From Bacillota bacterium (GTDB lineage Bacteria; Bacillota; Clostridia; Acetivibrionales; DSM-1351): a stretch of DNA of 15,877 nucleotides. A program made the translations under genes and the position numbers. The stretch covers positions 1-15,877 of the forward strand of contig JAEVZU010000202.1 in the NCBI GenBank assembly GCA_023392075.1, read 5' to 3'. Shown here one piece after another: positions 1 through 7,853 of the stretch (its first letter is position 1; each line of letters opens with the position of its first letter). The notes beneath the pieces are model-generated. The model did no database searches and was not told the origin of the DNA. It saw only the letters and a list, made by a program, of their open reading frames with translations.

Positions 1-99
1 AGAATAAAAGCACAGGAGGCTTTTACAATTTAGGCAGAGGTTATAATAACAACGGCGGTAAGCATATTAGCCACAAGATAGGTTACAACATGATTTCAC

Positions 100-123
100 A
101 GCACCGACGATGGTGCTTTTTTT
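100..123 (+). terminator. Rho-independent terminator of an upstream gene outside the window
   Basis: AGCACC (100-105) pairs with GGTGCT (112-117), with a possible extra G-T pair closing a 4-nt loop, and runs straight into seven T residues (117-123). On the + strand this is a compact intrinsic terminator. It should end a rightward transcript entering from the left. It also faces the 3' end of the leftward kinase gene, but that strand has no U-tract after the hairpin, so it would be a weak stop there. In positions 1-99 I recognise no gene: one frame ends at a TAG at 31-33 and another stays open to 167, and neither is identifiable. Confidence 0.7.
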
Positions 124-126
124 ATG

Positions 127-1956
127 TCAAACGGTATCAGTACTTTCCCGTTCAAAGGGAAGTGTGATATCAATAATGGTACCCTGGTTTTCCTTACTTT
201 CTATTGTCAGGCCGTATTCTTTTCCATAATAACTCGTTATACGCTGGTGCACATTCCGAATCCCAAGGGACCGGTGTTTGTGTTCCGGGGAGTTATCCGA
301 AGGGTTAACGGATATATTATCCTGCGACAGTGTGTCTCGAATTTGCTGCAGTGTCTCAGGGGACATGCCGGAACCATTATCTGCAATATAGAAATGGAGA
401 AGATCATTTTCTATACTGCAGCTGATGCTGATATAGCAGTTTGCTTCTTTTTCGCTAAAGCCGTGTTCAATGCTGTTTTCCACGAAAGGCTGCAGGATGA
501 AGGCAGGTATATTCAAATTCTGCAATTTTTCCGGAATGCTGTAGTCAAATATAAACTTTGCCGGAAAACGGATATTTTGTATGGTCATATACCGGTTAAT
601 CTGTGCAATTTCTTCTCTCAGTCTGGCAATGGGAAATCTGTCCAGATTATAGCGGAGCAGATCGGACATGCAGACTGCTATTGTTTCAATAGTAGGGACG
701 TTGTTGATATTGGCCAGGGATTTTATAACATTCAGCGTGTTGTAAAGAAAATGATGATTAATTTGAAATTGAAGCATCTGTATATGCATTTGCTGTTCGG
801 TCAGCCGAATCTGATAATTCTGCTCAACACTGTCGGTAAGGCGCTGATTCAGATTATTAAAGCTGTTGACCAGCTTTTTAAGCTCCTGATTTGAGCCGCA
901 GCTTTCCATACTGATGGCACTGTAGCTATCGGTATTGTAGGAATCTATCGTATCACAGAGCCTGGAAATGGAAGCAGTCAGTTTTTGGGATAAAATAATT
1001 GCAAGGATCAGTCCCAGAAAGAGGATAAGAGAAAAAACACCCAGATAATTGAGAAAATTATTTTGATAAATCCGGTTTATGGTGTGGCTGTCAAGGAGTT
1101 GAACCAGATGCCAGCCGGTTGTTTTATTGTAACAGCCGTTTACAAGGTAGGTTTTATTACCGATTGACAATTTCTGAGTCTTGATGGAATCGCTTTTTAA
1201 AATAGAATTATTAAATTCCGACAGAGAAGACAAAAGTTCAGTATGAGACGATTGATCATTTATATAAGAAGTATCGGAAGAATAGGTCAGCTGGCCATCC
1301 GAGTTGTATATCAGGATAGTATTTTCAACATTTTGCGCCGAAATAAAAATATTTTCCACTGATTTGAAGTTTATTTCTGCATAGCAGATACCAAGTTCTT
1401 TAAAGTCATAGCCGTCAAACAGTATTTTAATCATGGGCAGTACGTTTTTCTGGGAACCGATGGATGTCTGCTGGAGAGGTGCAAAATAGGTACTGTTCGG
1501 AGCGCTTCGCGCAATATCCTTCCAAGCCTTTATATTCTTGGAAATTTGAGCCTGCCGCTGGATAATATTATAGTCAAATGTATAACCGAAGCGGTTTTCA
1601 AAAACACAGGCCACAAGATTCTGGTTCAGCCGGTTTGCCTGACTGAACTGGGACCTGAATTTGGTGGAATCATGGGAGTAGGAGAGATAGTTATCCTTAT
1701 AATTGGTAATCATCGCTTTTTTTATATCCTGATTGAGCAGCGGCAAATCGGCAATTTTTGTGGCATCTGCAAGTAAGGTATCGAGGGTCAGATTGGCCTG
1801 CGAAATAATTGTTTCCATTGAGGTATGATAATCGGACACAAGTGAGGAAGCATTACGATTTGCTGTAATAATGCCGACTAAGGTTATTGGTATGGTTACT
1901 AACAGCAAAGCTGCCAAAAAAAGCTGTGTTCGGTAGGATAGATTCTTAAATCTCAT
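127..1956 (-). CDS. YesM-type sensor histidine kinase
   Basis: Membrane sensor kinase of the YesM/LytS-like (His_kinase + HATPase_c) class, predicted 609 aa. I see an N-terminal TM segment (about 11-31), a large extracellular sensor region (about 32-300) of the dCache/YesM type, a second TM (about 302-323), then a HAMP-like linker (325-380). The phospho-acceptor box is QINHHFLYNTL with His402, where most relatives have NPHFLYN. The ATPase domain has the N box QPFVENSIEHG (Asn494), the DNGSGM box (Asp526) and a late SLGIRNVHQR glycine box. The ATG at 1956 is chosen over one 35 codons upstream because an AAGGGGA ribosome site precedes it and the TM segment then starts near the N-terminus. The gene diverges from the transporter operon, whose YesN-type regulator (6312-7838) is the likely partner. 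The ligand is probably a sugar or similar substrate of that transporter (inference). Confidence 0.93.
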   Translation of the reverse strand: MRFKNLSYRTQLFLAALLLVTIPITLVGIITANRNASSLVSDYHTSMETIISQANLTLDTLLADATKIADLPLLNQDIKKAMITNYKDNYLSYSHDSTKFRSQFSQANRLNQNLVACVFENRFGYTFDYNIIQRQAQISKNIKAWKDIARSAPNSTYFAPLQQTSIGSQKNVLPMIKILFDGYDFKELGICYAEINFKSVENIFISAQNVENTILIYNSDGQLTYSSDTSYINDQSSHTELLSSLSEFNNSILKSDSIKTQKLSIGNKTYLVNGCYNKTTGWHLVQLLDSHTINRIYQNNFLNYLGVFSLILFLGLILAIILSQKLTASISRLCDTIDSYNTDSYSAISMESCGSNQELKKLVNSFNNLNQRLTDSVEQNYQIRLTEQQMHIQMLQFQINHHFLYNTLNVIKSLANINNVPTIETIAVCMSDLLRYNLDRFPIARLREEIAQINRYMTIQNIRFPAKFIFDYSIPEKLQNLNIPAFILQPFVENSIEHGFSEKEANCYISISCSIENDLLHFYIADNGSGMSPETLQQIRDTLSQDNISVNPSDNSPEHKHRSLGIRNVHQRITSYYGKEYGLTIESKENQGTIIDITLPFERESTDTV

Positions 1957-1998
1957 TGGTGTCCCCTTGACTGAGTATTTTGGCTGAAATGTAAGTTT

Positions 1999-2024
1999 AG
2001 TATACCATAATAAGTATCTGTTAA
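1999..2024 (-). promoter_or_regulatory. Possible extended -10 promoter of the leftward kinase gene
   Basis: On the minus strand, TGG-TATACT (2007 down to 1999) reads as an extended -10 element (TGn plus TATACT). TTAACA (2024-2019), a 5/6 match to TTGACA, lies upstream, but the 14-nt spacer is short, so the TG extension would have to carry recognition. Transcription would start near 1992, giving a leader of about 36 nt before the ATG at 1956. This is by eye only. Confidence 0.4.
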
Positions 2025-2094
2025 ATATGAATAAACCAAGGAAAATACCATAGGACACCAAAGCAAAGTTCTATTTTGCCACAATTTGATTCGC

Positions 2095-2118
2095 TATAAT
2101 AAGACTTACTCAAGTAAG
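2095..2118 (+). promoter_or_regulatory. -10 element plus inverted repeat in front of the transporter operon
   Basis: A perfect TATAAT lies at 2095-2100. The only TTG-type hexamer nearby (TTGCCA, 2076-2081) leaves a 13-nt spacer, too short for a normal sigma-A promoter, and 17 nt upstream there is only TATTTT. Right at the expected start site lies the inverted repeat CTTACT-CA-AGTAAG (2105-2118). A good -10 without a -35 fits a promoter that needs an activator, and the YesN/AraC-type regulator encoded in the operon is the obvious candidate. The inverted repeat could be an operator or the top of a leader hairpin. Confidence 0.4.
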
Positions 2119-2182
2119 ACATGAAGTAATCGGTTCATATTTGGAAATCAGGTGTAAAATACACAGACAGGAGCGGAATAAA

Positions 2183-3130
2183 ATGAATAATGCGGAGAGA
2201 ATTAAGGCAGTGATAAAAGGTGAGCCCGTAGATTATGTTCCGGCAGGGTTTTGGTTCCATTATAGTTCAAACTATTCTGTGGAAGAGATGATAGATGCCC
2301 ACATGAAACTCTATAATGAAACTGGAATGGATATTATCAAAATCATGCAGGATTATAGTTATCCAATCAGCGGAGAGATTACATGTGCACAGGATTGGTA
2401 CAATATTAAAATCAAAGGCGTCGATTCCGGGGAGTTTGCAAAAATCGCGGGAGTGATCAGGGGAATTCGTGCCGGAGCAGGTGAGGACGTGCTTTTATTC
2501 CAAACAATGTTTGGACCTTTTAAAGCGGCATCTATTGCATTTGGTGAAGATGTTCTGATGAAATATAGTAAGGAAGCTCCGGAAGCAGTAAGAGCAGGTA
2601 TAAAGATTATTGCGGATGGGTTGGAGCAGTGGGCGAAGGAATATCTGAAAATAGGTGCCGATGGGATTTATTATTCAGCCCAGTATGGTGAGGTGGGAAG
2701 ATTTACAAAGAACGAGTGGGAAGAGCTGGTAAAGCCTTTTGACCTTCAAATTCTAAATGTGGCCCGTCAGACCCCTGAAAAATATAATATTCTGCATATT
2801 TGCGGCGAACCGGAATATAGTTTTGAAACCCATATAGACAGATTTGGAGAGTATCCGGCTGACTTGGTAAACTGGTCTGTTAAGGACAATGGATACAGCC
2901 TGGAAAGAGGCAGAGATTTCTTTAAGGCAGGTATCCTCGGAGGTATGGACAACAAGGGAAATGTCCTGAGGGGACCGAAAGAGAAGATTGAGGAAGAAGT
3001 TGGGTCAATCCTGAACAGATTTGGTACCACCGGGATAATGATCGGTGCGGATTGTACAATACAGGGAGAAAATATCCGCCTCGATTATATAAAGGCAGCA
3101 GTCGATGCTGCTCATAACTACAAAAAATAA
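2183..3130 (+). CDS. UroD/MtaA-superfamily protein, probable methyltransferase-like
   Basis: Predicted 315 aa, a full-length uroporphyrinogen decarboxylase (URO-D) fold protein. It starts with the family-typical MNNAERIKAVIKGEPVDYVP. The ATG at 2183 is preferred over one 14 codons upstream because ACAGGAGCGG precedes it. The key motif is LHICGEP with His205 and Cys207, followed by GADC with Cys291 near the C-terminus. In the MtaA/MtbA/CmuA branch an HxC...C set binds the zinc that activates a thiol methyl acceptor, whereas true heme-pathway UroD lacks it. A Zn-dependent methyl transfer role is therefore more likely than heme synthesis. It is the first gene of the ABC operon, 16 nt before the solute-binding protein. 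No corrinoid-binding protein is in the window, so the methyl donor and substrate are unknown. The family call is firm; the activity is inference. Confidence 0.85.
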   Translation: MNNAERIKAVIKGEPVDYVPAGFWFHYSSNYSVEEMIDAHMKLYNETGMDIIKIMQDYSYPISGEITCAQDWYNIKIKGVDSGEFAKIAGVIRGIRAGAGEDVLLFQTMFGPFKAASIAFGEDVLMKYSKEAPEAVRAGIKIIADGLEQWAKEYLKIGADGIYYSAQYGEVGRFTKNEWEELVKPFDLQILNVARQTPEKYNILHICGEPEYSFETHIDRFGEYPADLVNWSVKDNGYSLERGRDFFKAGILGGMDNKGNVLRGPKEKIEEEVGSILNRFGTTGIMIGADCTIQGENIRLDYIKAAVDAAHNYKK

Positions 3131-3146
3131 ACGGGAGGAAAGTATT

Positions 3147-4421
3147 ATGAAAAAAAAGTTAGCGCTGTTGTTATGTGCGATGCTGACAGTTACAAGCCTG
3201 GCAGCATGTGGGAACCAGGAGCCGGGAGCAGTAAATCCCACTAATGAAGCAAAAGGAAATGTGCTGACAATCGAGTTTTTTCAGCAGAAGGGTGAAGAGG
3301 GACCGCAGAAGGGGTATCAAGCTATTATTGACAAATTTAACACAGAAAATCCTGATATCAAAATTGAAATGAATACCGTTCCGGATCCCGGCACAGTATT
3401 GACATCCAGAATTTCATCAGGTGATATACCGGTTATATTTTCCGATTATCCCACACAGCAGCAGTTCAGGCAGAAAGTAGCCAATGGATACGTGCAGGAT
3501 CTCTCTGACAAGGAGTTTTTGAAAAATGTGAATACATCATCACTTGAAATGACAAAGCAGGACAACGGTGGCTACTATGCGTTGCCTTACAGCCGCAATT
3601 ATATAGGCGTATACTATAATATGGATATTTTCGAAAAGAATGGACTTCAAGCGCCGACAACCTGGGCTGAATTCATAAAGGTATGTGACAGTTTAAAGGC
3701 GGCAGGCATTACAGCTATGGGGCTTCATGGAAAAGATCCCGGCCGTGTAGGTCACATGTTCCAGAGCGCAACAGTCGCATGGGCACCCAATGGAATTGAA
3801 ACCATTGCAAAAGCGGCAAAAGGAGAGGCCAGGCTTGAAGGCAATGCCGAGTTTACCGAAGAATTTAACAAAATGGCAACGCTGTTTAAATATGCAAATG
3901 CAGATGCGCTGGCACTTTCTGATACGGCATGCTATGAAAATTTTGTAAATGGGCAGTATGCAATGTGTATTACAGGCTCTTATGCAAGGGGAACGCTAAA
4001 GTCCAGCAATCCCGACATGAAGCTGGGTGTATTTCCGCTGCCAAACGAGACAAAAGAAACAACCCGTATCCTTTCGGGCATAGATGCAGCCATATGTGTA
4101 TCTGCAAAAGCATCTGACAGTGAAAAAGAGGCTGCATATAAATTTCTGGCATATCTGGCCAAAACAGATAATACACAGACCTTCTGCAACTATGATGGGG
4201 CACCTTCCTGTATCAATGGAGTTGTTAACGATGACAAAGGAATTGCACCTATGATTGAATTGATTAATAATGGACAAACACATGATTGGATGGCATCTAC
4301 GGTTAACAATAATGTTATATCGGACCTGTATAATGTAGTACAGGGTTTCTGGGACAACAAAAATGTAGAGGCGGTACTTAAGAATATGGATTCATCCATT
4401 GCGGCAACATCTGCCAAATAA
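3147..4421 (+). CDS. ABC transporter extracellular solute-binding lipoprotein (CUT1 type)
   Basis: Predicted 424 aa, the usual length for family 1 (SBP_bac_1) sugar-binding proteins. The N-terminus has a lysine-rich start, a hydrophobic stretch and the lipobox LAAC with Cys21 as the lipidated residue, so the mature protein sits on the outer face of the membrane. Typical elements follow: an FFQQKGEE-type first strand, a FNTENPDIKIEM segment, YYALPYSRNYIGVYYN and the PTTWAEFIKVCDSLKAAG stretch. The ATG at 3147 is used because GGGAGGAAAG precedes it; an earlier in-frame ATG lies inside the upstream gene. It delivers its ligand to the permeases at 4554-6283. The ligand is probably a mono- or oligosaccharide, but the sequence does not say which. 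A hairpin after the gene would favour excess binding protein over permease. Confidence 0.93.
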   Translation: MKKKLALLLCAMLTVTSLAACGNQEPGAVNPTNEAKGNVLTIEFFQQKGEEGPQKGYQAIIDKFNTENPDIKIEMNTVPDPGTVLTSRISSGDIPVIFSDYPTQQQFRQKVANGYVQDLSDKEFLKNVNTSSLEMTKQDNGGYYALPYSRNYIGVYYNMDIFEKNGLQAPTTWAEFIKVCDSLKAAGITAMGLHGKDPGRVGHMFQSATVAWAPNGIETIAKAAKGEARLEGNAEFTEEFNKMATLFKYANADALALSDTACYENFVNGQYAMCITGSYARGTLKSSNPDMKLGVFPLPNETKETTRILSGIDAAICVSAKASDSEKEAAYKFLAYLAKTDNTQTFCNYDGAPSCINGVVNDDKGIAPMIELINNGQTHDWMASTVNNNVISDLYNVVQGFWDNKNVEAVLKNMDSSIAATSAK

Positions 4422-4465
4422 CAGCAGGAAAATTCCTCGTAAAATGTTCCGAATAGTGATAAAAG

Positions 4466-4499
4466 ATGGCGGAAGTGTACACGATACTTCCGCCATTTT
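4466..4499 (+). terminator. Hairpin between binding-protein and permease genes
   Basis: ATGGCGGAAGT (4466-4476) pairs perfectly with ACTTCCGCCAT (4486-4496), and G-T and T-A pairs extend the stem to about 13 bp. A short T tract (4496-4499) follows. It lies in the 132-nt gap between the solute-binding protein gene and the first permease gene. The weak U-tract and the lack of a convincing promoter after it suggest partial termination or 3'-end protection of the binding-protein mRNA, a common way to give more binding protein than permease. Confidence 0.7.
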
Positions 4500-4553
4500 A
4501 ATAATAAATATTTTCGGACTTGGAGAGTTTTCTTCAGAGAAAGGAAGGATAGA

Positions 4554-5444
4554 ATGAAGGAATTAAAACCTAAAGGGTTGATAACATCTTCAAAAGTAAC
4601 CTATTTTGGTTTTACAATAATACCGGTCCTACTGTATACGTACTTTTACGTGTTTTCGGTCATTAATGGCATTCGATACAGTTTTACCAACTGGGACGGC
4701 ATGTCCCAAAATTATGATTTTATAGGATTTAAAAATTATATTTTATTGATGAAAAATCCAAATTTCTGGAACTCTATGAAGACGACCTTATTATACAGTA
4801 TTATGCTTGTAGTTTGTGTTACGGTTGTCTCTCTTCTACTGGCAATTTCATTGAATTCATTGAAAACGTTCAGAGTATTTACAAAGTCTGTGTTTTTTGT
4901 GCCGGCCATGATCGGTGGTGTGACAATTGCATTGATCTGGGATCAGCTGTATTATAGGGTGGTTCCGGTAATCGGTCAGCTGCTGGGAATCGAATGGCTT
5001 TCCCAAAGTCTTTTAATGACCGGAAAAACGGCTCTGCCTGCGGTTGTATTTGTTCATGCATGGCAGGCAGTGGCGCTTCCAACGATTATTTTTATAGCCG
5101 GCCTGCAGCAAATTCAGGAAGAACAGTTTGAATCGGCACAGATTGACGGTGCAAGCCTGTTCAAGAGATTCAGATACATTACAATGCCGTATATACTGCC
5201 CACAGTAACAATAAACGTGATACTGCTGATCAAGCAGGGATTTACTTCTTTTGATTTTCCGTATGCGCTTACCGGCGGTGGGCCGGTACGTTCTACCGAA
5301 TTAATAGGTATTCTCATTTACAATGATGCATTTAAAAATCTCAAATTTTCTACAGCCAATGCAGAAGCGTGTCTTCTATTTATCGTAGTATCGATTTTCT
5401 CATTGACACAGCTGAAATTGACAAGCAAAGGGGGGAATGATTGA
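4554..5444 (+). CDS. Sugar ABC transporter permease (MsmF/LplB-type, first subunit)
   Basis: Predicted 296 aa integral membrane protein of the binding-protein-dependent transport inner membrane family. About six TM segments are visible (roughly 17-37, 76-99, 112-131, 161-183, 213-229, 268-288). The cytoplasmic EAA loop lies around residues 189-211 (ESAQIDGASLFKRFRYITMP), which docks on the ATPase. The conserved late segment TGGGPVRSTE is present. AAGGAAGGA precedes the ATG. The gene overlaps the next permease by one base (TGATG), so the two are probably translationally coupled and form a heterodimer. Clear family; substrate not determinable. Confidence 0.93.
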   Translation: MKELKPKGLITSSKVTYFGFTIIPVLLYTYFYVFSVINGIRYSFTNWDGMSQNYDFIGFKNYILLMKNPNFWNSMKTTLLYSIMLVVCVTVVSLLLAISLNSLKTFRVFTKSVFFVPAMIGGVTIALIWDQLYYRVVPVIGQLLGIEWLSQSLLMTGKTALPAVVFVHAWQAVALPTIIFIAGLQQIQEEQFESAQIDGASLFKRFRYITMPYILPTVTINVILLIKQGFTSFDFPYALTGGGPVRSTELIGILIYNDAFKNLKFSTANAEACLLFIVVSIFSLTQLKLTSKGGND

Positions 5445-6283
5445 TGAGAATAGAAAAAGGGGGATTAGGGTGGCGGATTTTAAGGGATACTCTGGTTATA
5501 TGCGGACTTATCCTGATATTGTTTCCGATATACCTGGTAGTAATCAACTCCTTTAAAACTCTGGATGAAGCAGGAAAGAATTTCTTTGCTCTCCCATCAA
5601 GCCTGAATTTTTCAAATTTTATCGACCTGTTTAATAACAGTAGATACTGGACGTTCTTGAGTAATTCCATAAAGATCTCATGCATATCAATTTTATTGAT
5701 TTTGATATTCGTTCCTTCCCTGTCATATGCAATTGCAAGAAATTCTGATAAAAAGTATTATAATTGTATATATTACTATTTACTGATGGGATTATTTATT
5801 CCTTCACAGGTTATTATGCTGCCTGTTACTAAAATGATGACAAGCCTTAACATGCTCAATCATACAGGGTTGATTATTCTGTATCTATCATTTAGCCTGA
5901 CCCGGGGAGTTTTTCTTTTCGTAAACTATATTAAAGGTCTTCCATATGAAATAGAAGAATCAGCATATATTGACGGATGCAGTGTATTTAAGACCTATGT
6001 GAAAATTATACTGCCGCTGGTAAAGCCTATGCTTGCTACACTTCTTATCATGGATGCATTGTGGATATGGAATGATTTTATGTTGCCGTTACTCATGCTG
6101 AACAGATCCAGGGATATCTGGACATTGCCGTTATTCCAGTACAACTTTAAGACAGAATATTCATTTAATTATACGATGGCATTTACTGCTTATCTGATGG
6201 CTATGGCACCAATGCTTGTTATATATTGTATGGGACAGAAATACATCATCAAAGGTTTGACCGCAGGGGCTGTGAAAGGTTAA
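5444..6283 (+). CDS. Carbohydrate ABC transporter permease (MsmG/YtcP-type, second subunit)
   Basis: Predicted 279 aa with six TM segments. The EAA loop is at about 169-190 (EIEESAYIDGCSVFKTYVKI), and the family-typical end QKYIIKGLTAGAVKG is intact. The ATG at 5444 overlaps the upstream stop by one base and sits after an AAGGGGGGAA ribosome site. A TTG one codon earlier is in frame but less likely to be used. It pairs with the permease at 4554-5444. No ABC ATPase gene follows, so a shared multi-sugar ATPase (MsmX/MsmK type) from elsewhere in the genome must energise the system, as is usual for such Clostridia/Bacilli operons. Confidence 0.93.
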   Translation: MRIEKGGLGWRILRDTLVICGLILILFPIYLVVINSFKTLDEAGKNFFALPSSLNFSNFIDLFNNSRYWTFLSNSIKISCISILLILIFVPSLSYAIARNSDKKYYNCIYYYLLMGLFIPSQVIMLPVTKMMTSLNMLNHTGLIILYLSFSLTRGVFLFVNYIKGLPYEIEESAYIDGCSVFKTYVKIILPLVKPMLATLLIMDALWIWNDFMLPLLMLNRSRDIWTLPLFQYNFKTEYSFNYTMAFTAYLMAMAPMLVIYCMGQKYIIKGLTAGAVKG

Positions 6284-6311
6284 GTTTTTCCGATGGCAGA
6301 GGAGAATTCTT

Positions 6312-7838
6312 ATGACTACTATTTTAGTTGTTGAAGATGAAGAGTATGCACGGCAGTCGCTGATTAAAAAAATTAAAGAATATGATGTACAAAATCAATT
6401 TCAAATACTTGAGGCGGTGAATGGAGAACGTGGATTCGAAATCTATTGCCGGTATTTGCCGGATCTGATTATGACAGATATCCGTATGCCCAAAATGGAT
6501 GGTTTGGAACTATTGAAGGCTATCAAGAAGAAGAATCCGAAAGCACAGGTTGTTATGTTCAGTGCATATTCGGATTTTGAATACGCGAGAATAGCGTTAA
6601 AGGATGGAGCATCTGACTATATTTTAAAACCTGTCGAAAATGAAAAACTCAAAGAGTGCATAGACAAATTCCTGAATAAAAACCGGTCGGAAAAAAGAGA
6701 GGTAATAATGACCGGTAAAGATATGACAACCAGGTATATTCTGAAATGCATCCAGGGTGATGAAGCCGCAGACTTTGTAGAACTGAATATGTTTAAAAAG
6801 GTATTTGATAAATTCCAGGTGCTCACAATCTTTTTACCCAGATATCAGGAACTGCACGGGGAGGATATATTGCAGAATGTTGTGAATATATTGGGGGAAG
6901 AGATGTGGACAGGCTTCCGTTTTGTAGAAACGAAGGGTAAAGTATGGACATTGGTGATTAATAATACTAAAGAAAATATGTCCATACCAAGAAAGTTTCT
7001 GGGTATTTTTACAGAAGCCGGTTATAAGGTTTATATGGGAGCAAGCGGGATATACACCGAGCCCGGGAAAGTGAGGACTGCATACCGGGAGGCTTTGGAA
7101 GCGTTGGAATATAAAATATTTATTCCGGGGCAGCTTATTACCGGCAGCCAGATAAATAAAAGCTTGCTGAAAAGCTACAGTCTTTCCAAAGAAAAGGAAG
7201 CACTTCTCAAAGATGCCCTGGAAAAGAAAAATGCCGGCAAGACGGAATATATCCTGACACAGATTTTTGAAGAAGTGCGGGAAAAAGGCATGATTAAAAT
7301 AGACTGTATGGAATTGCTCCTGTCACAGATAAGTATTATCCTGCACCGAACGCTGCAGCTTAGCGGAGATGAACAGCTCCGTTTTCGGGAGAGTAGGATG
7401 AGTGTTATGGATTTTCCTGATCTTGATGAGATGGAAAACTATTTTCAATCAATAGGAAGAAATATTTGTCTGTTGAGTGAAAAGAATGGTGAAGAAGGCA
7501 ACCGGGATATTGTTACCGTGATGACTGAGTATGCTCGGGTGCATTTTAGTCAGGATATTACGGTAAAGGAGCTGGCGGAAAAAGTATTATTTATGAATCC
7601 GACATATGTAAGTCACATTTTTGCAGAAAGGATGGGAATCAGCTTTTCAACCTGGCTGAGGGAGCTCAGGATGGAGCAGGCTAAAAAGCTTCTTACAGGC
7701 AGCAAGCTTTCCATAACTGAAGTGGCTTCCATGTCAGGATATAATGATACATCCCAGTTCATAAGGATTTTCAGGCAGAAAACGGGTATGACACCCAAAA
7801 AGTATCGTGACTGGTTTTATACCGAAGGTCGAAAATAA
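6312..7838 (+). CDS. YesN-type response regulator with AraC DNA-binding domain
   Basis: Predicted 508 aa cytoplasmic transcription regulator. The receiver domain (about 1-120) has the acidic pair Asp9/Glu10, phospho-acceptor Asp56 in IMTDIRMPKMDG, Ser84 and Lys106 in LKP. A long middle region (about 130-390) of the kind usual in YesN relatives follows. The C-terminal AraC/XylS domain (about 405-505) has two helix-turn-helix motifs: DITVKELAEKVLFMNPTYVS and LSITEVASMSGYNDTSQFIR, then the family-typical F(R)QKTGMTPKKYR ending. AGAGGAGAA precedes the ATG. Its place as the last gene after the permeases, with a YesM kinase diverging from the operon front, indicates that kinase as its partner and the operon promoter as a likely target (inference). 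Confidence 0.93.
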   Translation: MTTILVVEDEEYARQSLIKKIKEYDVQNQFQILEAVNGERGFEIYCRYLPDLIMTDIRMPKMDGLELLKAIKKKNPKAQVVMFSAYSDFEYARIALKDGASDYILKPVENEKLKECIDKFLNKNRSEKREVIMTGKDMTTRYILKCIQGDEAADFVELNMFKKVFDKFQVLTIFLPRYQELHGEDILQNVVNILGEEMWTGFRFVETKGKVWTLVINNTKENMSIPRKFLGIFTEAGYKVYMGASGIYTEPGKVRTAYREALEALEYKIFIPGQLITGSQINKSLLKSYSLSKEKEALLKDALEKKNAGKTEYILTQIFEEVREKGMIKIDCMELLLSQISIILHRTLQLSGDEQLRFRESRMSVMDFPDLDEMENYFQSIGRNICLLSEKNGEEGNRDIVTVMTEYARVHFSQDITVKELAEKVLFMNPTYVSHIFAERMGISFSTWLRELRMEQAKKLLTGSKLSITEVASMSGYNDTSQFIRIFRQKTGMTPKKYRDWFYTEGRK

Positions 7839-7853
7839 GAAAGGATTCAAACA

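Noticed and set aside
3..167. Gly/Asn/Tyr-rich open frame at the window start (reading GGFYNLGRGYNNNGG)
   Set aside because: It would run through the terminator hairpin at 100-123 and into the 3' end of the kinase gene. The protein is not recognisable and the left end is cut off, so I cannot tell coding from non-coding.
124..894. Long open frame on the + strand opposite the YesM-type kinase
   Set aside because: It is the mirror of the kinase's conserved catalytic part, shows no recognisable domain and begins within the T-run of the terminator.
2076..2100. TTGCCA and TATAAT as a standard sigma-A promoter
   Set aside because: The spacer is only 13 nt, too short for normal recognition; only the -10 element is kept.
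2183..3130. Annotation as heme-pathway uroporphyrinogen decarboxylase (hemE)
   Set aside because: The HxC...C zinc pattern and the transporter context fit the methyltransferase branch, and no other heme gene is nearby.
5441..5443. TTG as start of the second permease
   Set aside because: The ATG one codon later overlaps the upstream stop in the usual TGATG way and has better spacing to the ribosome site.
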